Assembly (NCBI GenBank): GCA_035687895.1
Contig: DASRUE010000248.1
Location: 1 to 8,303, forward strand
DNA from: JAERML01 sp035687895
Lineage (GTDB): Bacteria > Bacteroidota > Ignavibacteria > UBA10030 > UBA6906
Length of the DNA: 8,303 bases
Reading direction: 5' to 3'
The translations under genes and the position numbers were made by a program. Below the pieces are notes generated by a model. It had not been told where the DNA came from and ran no database searches. It worked only from the letters and a program-made list of their open reading frames with translations. Of this stretch, positions 1-4,477 are shown in pieces (within the stretch, counting starts at the first letter, position 1; every line of letters starts with the position of its first letter).

Positions 1-203
1 TTGACCCATACGCCTGAGTACGCTGAGAATTCCCCATCAGTCCGCAGGACGATGTCTATAACACGTCTGACTGGTCGTGAAGAAGCCAAAGTGTGGCGCC
101 AACGAGGCGGTGCTAAGTGCCCCAAAAGGAACACCGCGATAACGTGTGATTTGCGGAGCAACTGATTGAATGTGTTGAAATTCCTATGTAGAAGCAATCC
201 CCG
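1..203. other. Left-edge region without a recognised gene
   Basis: No intact gene is recognisable here. On the plus strand a frame is open from base 1 to a TGA at 163-165 (54 codons, no recognisable motif), so the tail of a gene entering from the left cannot be excluded. On the minus strand the frame of the propeller relic at 204-431 stays open after its TAG all the way to the window edge, but its translation shows no propeller repeats. Both could be chance openings. No RNA gene or repeat is visible. Confidence 0.3.
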
Positions 204-431
204 CTAGGCAACCGCTGCCATATAAAAGGGAAGCACCCACCGCGTGGTGAGCGCTCTGAGTAATTCATCAGGATGTGAACCTTTCAACGAAATATGAGAG
301 AGGCCATTCTCTACGTTGAAATGTCGGAAGTTCAGTTGCTTAGCACGTTGCGTTTGCGCAAACAAGTGTTCACTCGATAGCAAGAGCGCAACCAGATTGA
401 TGGAACGTATTTGTGAAAAGGACACAGGCAA
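204..431 (-). pseudogene. N-terminal relic of a two-component-regulator propeller sensor protein
   Basis: The translation has a hydrophobic secretion-signal-like stretch (residues about 11-25, ending LFAQ) followed by 'LNFRHFNVENGLSHI' (about 33-47). This is the hallmark start of the periplasmic Reg_prop beta-propeller found in hybrid sensor kinases and related proteins of the Bacteroidota/Ignavibacteria group. Intact members continue with repeated 'D..G..W.GT..GL' blades for 700 to more than 1000 residues. Here the similarity stops after about 15 residues and a TAG follows at residue 76, so only the first few per cent of such a protein remains. The start used is TTG. A second minus-strand frame just upstream (480 down to a TGA at 370-372) also reads like a membrane or signal segment (FLRHLILIACVLF), so the original signal peptide may have been split by a frameshift. 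The family link is recognised from the motif; decay is inferred from the truncation. Confidence 0.5.
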
Positions 432-587
432 TGAGGATCAAGTGACGCAGGAAGATAGAAAACAGGTGGGGTAGGAGCAAGTGTCTCCCTCGAAACAGCC
501 CGCAAGCAACAATCACTTGTTGTCAGGACTGGTCATGATGCGAGATAATCGCCTTTGGTGCGTTGTTACTTTGCAGCTTGTAGACGC

Positions 588-617
588 AAAAGGCTCTGAT
601 TTCTCAGAGCCTTTTTT
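588..617 (-). terminator. Hairpin terminator of the tRNA operon (bidirectional shape)
   Basis: A perfect 8-bp stem, GGCTCTGA (592-599) with TCAGAGCC (604-611), encloses a 4-base loop. It is flanked by AAAA (588-591) and TTTTTT (612-617), which extend the stem and give a U-tract on either strand. It sits 12 bases beyond the 3' end of tRNA-Glu, so it most likely ends the minus-strand tRNA transcript. The longer T-run is on the plus strand, so it would also stop transcription coming from the left. Confidence 0.8.
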
Positions 618-629
618 GCTTCAATGGGG

Positions 630-702
630 TGCCCCCAACCGGATTCGAACCGGTGTTACAGGCTTGAAAAGCCCGTGTCCTAGGCCTCTAGACGATGGGG
701 GC
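630..702 (-). tRNA. tRNA-Glu (anticodon TTC)
   Basis: Read on the minus strand, the 7-bp acceptor stem is GCCCCCA / TGGGGGC with discriminator A. The T-arm contains GGTTCGAATCC. The anticodon stem CGGGC/GCCTG holds the loop TTTTCAA, giving anticodon TTC (Glu, GAA/GAG codons). The length is 73 bases and the 3' CCA is not encoded (CCC follows). It is the last gene of a three-tRNA operon and is followed directly by a hairpin terminator. Confidence 0.95.
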
Positions 703-718
703 AAGCGTGATTGCAAAT

Positions 719-777
719 TGCGGATTGTCGATTTCGGATTTGGGCTTTCAATCCACAATCCAAATCAGCAATCCGCA
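719..777. repeat. Imperfect inverted repeat between tRNA-Glu and tRNA-Arg
   Basis: TGCGGATTG..GATTT (719-734) is the near-complement of AAATC..CAATCCGCA (762-777), with one mismatch and one G-T pair. The match continues after a one-base bulge as GGATT / AATCC. The spacer transcript would fold into a long imperfect hairpin between the two tRNAs. The arms are built from an iterated 'ggatt' word (cggattg, cggattt, and the complements aatccac, aatccaa, aatccgc). This looks like a small dispersed intergenic repeat, or a processing hairpin, rather than coding sequence. Confidence 0.6.
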
Positions 778-784
778 GTACGTG

Positions 785-858
785 TGACCCCGCCGCGACT
801 TGAACGCGGAACCTACAGCTTAGAAGGCTGTTGCTCTATCCAATTGAGCTACGGGGCC
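785..858 (-). tRNA. tRNA-Arg (anticodon TCT)
   Basis: On the minus strand the acceptor stem GGCCCCG / CGGGGTC (one G-T pair) has discriminator A. The D-arm is GCTCAATTGGATAGAGC. The anticodon stem ACAGC/GCTGT holds the loop CTTCTAA, so the anticodon is TCT (Arg, AGA/AGG codons). The T-arm contains CGTTCAAGTCG. The length is 74 bases and CCA is not encoded (CAC follows). It is the middle gene of the Pro-Arg-Glu operon. Confidence 0.95.
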
Positions 859-953
859 GGATTTCGTCGGTCTCAACGAAGCCCGCTCGCAGGTACAAGA
901 GTTCAGAGTGAGCTACGGTCGTTGCCCTGCGTACATCGGAGGGAAAACAGCAG

Positions 954-1028
954 TCGGGGCGACAGGATTCGAACCTGCGACTTCTTGGTCCCAAACCAAG
1001 CGCTCTAGCCGGGCTGAGCTACGCCCCG
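954..1028 (-). tRNA. tRNA-Pro (anticodon TGG)
   Basis: On the minus strand the acceptor stem CGGGGCG / CGCCCCG has discriminator A. The D-arm is AGCTCAGCCCGGCTAGAGC. The anticodon stem CTTGG/CCAAG holds the loop TTTGGGA, giving anticodon TGG (Pro, CCA and other CCN codons). The T-arm contains GGTTCGAATCC. The length is 75 bases and CCA is not encoded. It is the promoter-proximal gene of the operon. Confidence 0.95.
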
Positions 1029-1042
1029 ATAACTACGCACTT

Positions 1043-1071
1043 AAGATACGAAACTTCGCACCATCAGGCAA
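1043..1071 (-). promoter_or_regulatory. Putative sigma-70-type promoter of the tRNA operon
   Basis: On the minus strand TTGCCT (1066-1071) is separated by exactly 17 bases from TATCTT (1043-1048). Transcription would start about 10 bases before the 5' end of tRNA-Pro, as expected for a stable-RNA operon. The rest of the 1029-1211 spacer shows nothing else clear. Confidence 0.5.
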
Positions 1072-1211
1072 TACCTCTTCGACCTCCCATCCATGTGCGA
1101 CAGGGCACAGAAATCTTTCCCAGGAACCCTATCTTGGAACCACACATCGTTACCTCATCCGCACGGATTCTGCCAGAAGCAGATTTATTCACCATTGAAG
1201 GGAATGAAATC

Positions 1212-1382
1212 ATGAAGGAAGCAACTCATGATGATGCAGTATCTATCGCCCGGTTTCTCAACGTCAATAAGGACACTGTCTGGGAGATTATCAAAGGGAT
1301 GAAATACTCGACCTACTCCGAGCTTGCGATGGCTGTCCACAAGGCATTCTCCAAGGGATTCGTCAAGTCCAGCGTTGATTAA
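1212..1382 (+). CDS. Small HTH-like protein of unknown function (56 aa)
   Basis: I do not recognise a named family. The 56-residue product has the rhythm of a helix-turn-helix: 'AVSIARFLNVNKDTVWEIIKG' (about 8-28) looks like helix-turn-recognition helix, and 'YSTYSELAMAVHKAF' (about 31-45) like a third amphipathic helix. It may be a small DNA-binding regulator of the phage or TA type. I chose the ATG at 1212 because AAGGG (1198-1202) lies 9 bases upstream. The same frame is open further upstream to an ATG at 1095, but that extension looks like non-coding translation. A long hairpin begins 7 bases after the stop. The gene stands alone between the divergent tRNA operon and a non-coding stretch, so no target can be inferred from its neighbours. 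Confidence 0.5.
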   Translation: MKEATHDDAVSIARFLNVNKDTVWEIIKGMKYSTYSELAMAVHKAFSKGFVKSSVD

Positions 1383-1389
1383 GTTTCAA

Positions 1390-1437
1390 AGCATCAGTCG
1401 CGCGCAACAGTAACCACCCGACGCGCCGGCTGATGCT
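1390..1437 (+). terminator. Long hairpin after the small HTH-like gene
   Basis: AGCATCAG (1390-1397) pairs perfectly with CTGATGCT (1430-1437). The stem continues inward through T-G, C-G and G-C pairs and, after a one-base bulge, CGCG/CGCG, leaving a loop of about 17 bases. There is no U-tract, only a pyrimidine-rich tail. It may be a weak terminator, an mRNA 3' stabiliser or a protein-binding palindrome. Confidence 0.45.
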
Positions 1438-1772
1438 GCTCCCGCACCCTCTTCTCTTACCTCTCTTCCATCCAAAGTGTACTTTCTCTTGAGTTAACGC
1501 ACTCCTGAACTGAAACCATCAGTGCCGTCCCTCCATGGTTGGATCCGCAGTGAAGGCGTTCGTCTATTCCCTTTCCGTGCATGCTGCACTTGCGCAACAT
1601 CACTCACAGATGCGGTTGGATTGAAATCGATGGGGCGCTTTTTGGTGTGGCGCTGCTTGTGCTGGGCAGCAGGTATGTTCAGAGAAGGTTTTTCGCGGAA
1701 GAGCCCCCATCCATGTCCATTCAGGATGAAGGGTGATGAGGCTTCAGTCATGGGAAGGCGAGTCACTTCTGG
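1438..1772. other. Non-coding stretch between the HTH-like gene and arsC-type gene
   Basis: No recognised gene lies here. Between 1494 and 1776 both strands hold open frames of about 84-90 codons across the same DNA. The translations are rich in Arg, His, Cys and Pro and show no domain, which is typical of spurious frames. A dispersed non-coding repeat or a badly decayed gene is possible. No hairpin terminator for the minus-strand operon ending at 1773 is apparent. Confidence 0.4.
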
Positions 1773-2123
1773 TTAGAGGATTTCCCGGATCCTTTCTGCA
1801 GGGCGCGCAAGAATCGCCTTGTTCCCTTTCTCGACAATCGGTCTCTGAAGAAGGTCAGGATACTGAACAAGAAGATTGAGAAGTGCGTCCTCGGACAATT
1901 CCCTCTCTGCGAGTCTGAGCTTTCTGTAGATGGGTTCTTTGGTTCGAAGAACGCCTCTCGCAGAGACCTTCATCTTCGTTATCAGCTCCTTGAGTTTCTT
2001 TCTGGGGATGGGGTCGATATAGTAGTTGACGGCATCATAATCGACACCGGCCTCCTTCAGAATGGTCATTGTTTGCCGACATGTGGTGCACGTCGGCTTC
2101 TGATAAATAGTAATTTTGGCCAT
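1773..2123 (-). CDS. arsC: Glutaredoxin-type arsenate reductase family protein (ArsC/Spx fold)
   Basis: This 116-residue thioredoxin-fold protein of the ArsC family would reduce arsenate to arsenite in the cytoplasm, using glutaredoxin/glutathione or another thiol. The active-site loop is 'KPTCTTCRQ' with Cys12. By comparison with E. coli R773 ArsC as I remember it, the functional residues fall at the same numbers: Cys12, Arg60 (VLR), Arg94 (LLQRPI) and Arg107 (LARP). Unlike classical ArsC, it has a second cysteine (Cys15), giving a CXXC as in Spx or YffB-like members, so a disulfide-cycling mechanism is plausible. It is shorter than the roughly 140-residue R773 enzyme, lacking only the C-terminal tail. 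The ATG at 2123 is the only start before an in-frame stop; no good Shine-Dalgarno is seen. It is the last gene of an operon with crcB and a DUF190 gene (15-base gap). No arsenite pump or ArsR is in the window, so a non-arsenic redox role remains possible. Confidence 0.75.
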   Translation of the reverse strand: MAKITIYQKPTCTTCRQTMTILKEAGVDYDAVNYYIDPIPRKKLKELITKMKVSARGVLRTKEPIYRKLRLAERELSEDALLNLLVQYPDLLQRPIVEKGNKAILARPAERIREIL

Positions 2124-2138
2124 CGTCGAGACTACTGG

Positions 2139-2486
2139 TCATTTTCCATGTGAGTACTTGATGATGTCGGCTCTTTCCAGTGTTATCATTCCTCCGGACC
2201 CGCTTCGCTCGAACATCGTATCAACCAACGGCAGAAAGCTTTTTACCTTTTCTTCCGTGTCAACCATCTCCACAACGATCGGAAGGTCCTCCGAAAGCCT
2301 CAGGATCTTTGCGGTGTGAATTCTGCTTCTCGCCCCGAAACCTTCAACGCCACGCAGCACCGTGGCGCCGGCAAGACCTTGTTCTCTCGCGGCCCCTACA
2401 ATCACTTCGTACAGGGGCTTGCCATCCAGCCGGTCTCCCTCTCCCAGGAAAATCCTGAGCAGTTTCCCCTCACCTTCCAATTTCAT
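2139..2486 (-). CDS. DUF190 family PII-like protein
   Basis: This is a 115-residue cytoplasmic protein of the DUF190 family (ferredoxin-like PII fold, probably trimeric). The family signature is clear: 'LLRIFLGEGDRLDGKPLYE' (about 9-27), 'GLAGATVLRGVEGFGARS' (37-54), the 'LPIVVEMVDTEEKV' strand (68-81), and an ITLE..D end. The biochemical role of the family is not settled. Its genes are often found beside crcB, which suggests a role in fluoride response or in regulating the channel. I chose the ATG at 2486 because AGGTGA lies 5-6 bases upstream. A GTG three codons earlier (2495) has no such site. The ribosome-binding site overlaps the crcB stop codon, so translation is probably coupled. The arsC-type gene follows downstream. 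Confidence 0.85.
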   Translation of the reverse strand: MKLEGEGKLLRIFLGEGDRLDGKPLYEVIVGAAREQGLAGATVLRGVEGFGARSRIHTAKILRLSEDLPIVVEMVDTEEKVKSFLPLVDTMFERSGSGGMITLERADIIKYSHGK

Positions 2487-2496
2487 GCGACTCACC

Positions 2497-2877
2497 TCAG
2501 AGAAGTTTTCCCATCAGCATCCCGAGCCACGTTGCTGCGAGACAAGAAACCATCGTGCCAAAAATGTTGACCATACCGGCTCCGTAGCTTCCTTCCCGCA
2601 ACAGCATCATCGTTTCATAACTAAACGATGAAAACGTCGTGAACCCACCAAGAATACCAATGGCAAGAAAGAGCCTGACCGACTGGTTGATGACAATGCG
2701 TCCTTCGAAGATGGACATAAGGAATCCAATGGCGAGACATCCCAGCACATTCACGGCAAGAGTCCCATACGGGAACGCAGCCCCGGAATACCTGTAGATC
2801 AGACCTTGCAGACCGTACCTCGCTGTCGCCCCGATTCCCCCTCCTACAAATACGAGTAGAACGTTCATGCGGATCAT
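2497..2877 (-). CDS. crcB: Fluoride ion channel CrcB/Fluc
   Basis: This four-helix inner-membrane protein exports fluoride as a dual-topology dimer. Family marks in order are 'VGGGIGATARYGL' (about 11-23), 'YGTLAVNVLGC' with the conserved Asn43, and 'GILGGFTTFSSFSYE' (74-88) carrying the TTFSSF phenylalanine/Na+ site region. A fourth hydrophobic helix closes the protein. Its 126 residues match the usual length of about 125. The start is uncertain. ATG 2877 has GGTGA about 8 bases upstream. ATG 2868 (123 aa) would fit a leaderless transcript from the candidate promoter. ATG 2925 (142 aa) has AAAGG at good spacing but adds a hydrophilic segment unusual for the family. It is the first gene of the crcB-DUF190-arsC-type operon, and nearly abuts the divergent glycosyltransferase. 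I found no fluoride riboswitch in the short leader. Confidence 0.92.
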   Translation of the reverse strand: MIRMNVLLVFVGGGIGATARYGLQGLIYRYSGAAFPYGTLAVNVLGCLAIGFLMSIFEGRIVINQSVRLFLAIGILGGFTTFSSFSYETMMLLREGSYGAGMVNIFGTMVSCLAATWLGMLMGKLL

Positions 2878-2904
2878 TTTACCAATCACCACTGCCAAAT
2901 GCAA
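2876..2904 (-). promoter_or_regulatory. Candidate promoter at the crcB start
   Basis: On the minus strand TTGCAT (2899-2904), a 17-base spacer and TAAAAT (2876-2881) make a good sigma-70-like pair. Initiation would fall at about 2868-2870, right at the ATG at 2868. If used, crcB would be translated from a leaderless or nearly leaderless mRNA, and the ATG at 2877 would not be transcribed. The match could be chance. Confidence 0.3.
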
Positions 2905-2945
2905 CGGTTGCTCATTGTTTTTCATTTCTGTACCTTTCGACCACC

Positions 2946-4079
2946 ATGAACGCGCAGCCATTGAATATCCTGCAGACCTGTTTTTCCCATTCATGGGGAG
3001 GGCTCGAGATCCAGGCCTTGGAGGTAACCAGACAGCTTTCGGAGAGCGGACACGCCGTTTGTCTGGCATGTTGCAGCACGAGCAGGCTGTCACTCGAGGC
3101 GGAGAAGAACGATCTCGCTATTCTTCCTCTCGACGTCACAGGCCATGTGCACCCGCGCATTGTCTGGCAACTCAGCCGAATCATCGCACGTCACCGTATC
3201 GATATCATTCACTGCCAGCTTTCCAAGGACATTGCAACTGTTGTACCCGCTCTCACGCTCTCCCGCCGACGGATTCCCCTCCTTCTCTCAAAGCGTGTCG
3301 GATCGTATATCAGCAAGAAGGATATGTTCCATCGCTTCACATATAACAGAGTGGACAAGGTCCTCGCAATATCGGAGGTCATCCACAAGAACGTTCTCGA
3401 CACTACACCGATAACACCGGATCGTGTCCTAACGCTCCACGACGCGATTGATACGAACATCTTCTCACTTCAACGGGCTGATCGGCAGAAGGTGCGGAAG
3501 GAACTCGGGTTGAGCGACGACATCGTTCTCATCGGTTTCGTTGGAAGATTTTCCCCGGGGAAGGGACACGAGGAGTTGTTGGAAGCTGCACGCATCATCT
3601 CGCAGAAGGACGAGAATGTTCATTTCCTTGTCGTCGGAGAGGCCAGCCACGGGGAACAACGGTACGAGCAGAAAATAAGGGCGCTCAGCCGTTCGCTGGG
3701 CATTGAGAAGACTGTAACGTTCGCCGGATTCCGGGAGGACATTCCGGACGTTATGGCGGCCTTCGATATATTTGCTTTTCCTTCGCATGCGGAATCGTTT
3801 GGGGTAGTGCTGATCGAAGCCATGGCGATGGAACGTCCGGTGGTATCGACAAATTGTGATGGTGTGCTGGATATTGTAGTAGATGGCGAGACAGGACTCT
3901 ATGTTCAACCACGACGTGCCGATGAACTCGCGGTGGCCTTGATACAGCTTATCGCAGACCCACTCCTGCGAGACCAAATGGGTAAGGCGGGGAGAAAACG
4001 AGCAGAGGAGTTGTTCGATCAGCGGAAACAGATCAGCACACTGGAAGGCATTTACGAAGAGCTGCTTTCCACCAAATAA
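2946..4079 (+). CDS. GT4-family (GT-B fold) glycosyltransferase
   Basis: This 377-residue protein is a retaining glycosyltransferase of the WaaG/PimA-like GT4 group. It would transfer a sugar from a nucleotide-sugar donor to a cell-surface glycan or lipid acceptor at the cytoplasmic face of the membrane. The N-terminal acceptor domain opens with 'WGGLEIQALEVTRQL' (17-31), the usual GT4 glycine-rich loop. The donor domain carries 'FVGRFSPGKGHEELLEA' (198-214) with the Arg201/Lys206 pair that contacts the donor phosphates, and the EX7E motif 'ESFGVVLIE' (Glu283, Glu291), followed by 'GLYVQP'. The full family length is present and there is no signal peptide or membrane helix. Donor and acceptor cannot be told from sequence. 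It stands alone, divergent from crcB and convergent with the Smr-like gene (14-base gap). No clear Shine-Dalgarno precedes the ATG; it was kept because the N-terminus matches family starts. Confidence 0.9.
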   Translation: MNAQPLNILQTCFSHSWGGLEIQALEVTRQLSESGHAVCLACCSTSRLSLEAEKNDLAILPLDVTGHVHPRIVWQLSRIIARHRIDIIHCQLSKDIATVVPALTLSRRRIPLLLSKRVGSYISKKDMFHRFTYNRVDKVLAISEVIHKNVLDTTPITPDRVLTLHDAIDTNIFSLQRADRQKVRKELGLSDDIVLIGFVGRFSPGKGHEELLEAARIISQKDENVHFLVVGEASHGEQRYEQKIRALSRSLGIEKTVTFAGFREDIPDVMAAFDIFAFPSHAESFGVVLIEAMAMERPVVSTNCDGVLDIVVDGETGLYVQPRRADELAVALIQLIADPLLRDQMGKAGRKRAEELFDQRKQISTLEGIYEELLSTK

Positions 4080-4093
4080 CGCCGGGCGTGGTA

Positions 4094-4462
4094 TCACCGC
4101 ACCCAAACAATGGTTACCCCCTGGTTGCCGGCATTGAGATCGTGGTCTGGTAGCTGGCCAACTTCCCCCCGCATTTCCTGAACGACCTCATTATACACAT
4201 TGTACTCTTCTCCTTCAATGATTGCGCGGACCCTGCTCTTGTTGCGGAAAAGCCAGTTGCGGGCAGTTTCCTTTGTGGAGCCGCCTTTGCCTGTGCTGCC
4301 GTAACCGTGGATGATCTTGAGAATTCTTAGTGTCGGAGAATTGCGCACCTGCATCCAGCCAACGTAGATCTCTTCCTCCACTGCATCAGGCTGGCGCGGC
4401 GGATGGGCGACGTCAATGACAAGAATTGGTGAACTCGCGCCTTCCGTTCTTCTCCCTGCCAT
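4094..4462 (-). CDS. Smr-domain-like protein, atypical
   Basis: This 122-residue cytoplasmic protein has a core resembling the Smr (small MutS-related) nuclease or nucleic-acid-binding domain. 'LRILKIIHGYGSTGKGG' (about 45-61) matches the conserved 'HGxG' turn after a beta-strand. A helix with 'ETARNWLFRN' follows, and the C-terminus 'GVTIVWV' fits the final strand. The usual N-terminal 'DLHG' motif is not evident: the corresponding part reads 'LVIDVAHPP' (14-22). Activity may therefore differ from standard Smr proteins. The ATG at 4462 has GGAGAGG a few bases upstream and lies 15 bases after the copA stop, so it is very probably the third gene of the copper operon. Why an Smr-like protein should ride with copA is unknown; it may be simple co-transcription. 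The family call is from motif recognition only. Confidence 0.6.
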   Translation of the reverse strand: MAGRRTEGASSPILVIDVAHPPRQPDAVEEEIYVGWMQVRNSPTLRILKIIHGYGSTGKGGSTKETARNWLFRNKSRVRAIIEGEEYNVYNEVVQEMRGEVGQLPDHDLNAGNQGVTIVWVR

Positions 4463-4477
4463 CTCGCCTCTCCGTTC

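Noticed and set aside
481..1198. Plus-strand open frames across the tRNA cluster
   Set aside because: They translate the antisense of tRNA genes (for example 'NRIRTGVTGLKSPCPRPLDDG'), a classic spurious product.
2869..2945. Fluoride riboswitch upstream of crcB
   Set aside because: I looked for the conserved GATGG / ACCGCC / CTGATG-type elements on the minus strand and did not find them, and there is almost no leader space.
2878..3093. N-terminal extension of crcB to 198 residues
   Set aside because: It overlaps the glycosyltransferase gene and is not membrane-like; CrcB proteins are about 125 residues.
3465..4106. Minus-strand open frame of 213 codons opposite the glycosyltransferase
   Set aside because: Shadow of the GT4 gene; no motif, and the plus-strand frame has the EX7E and GRFSPGKG motifs.
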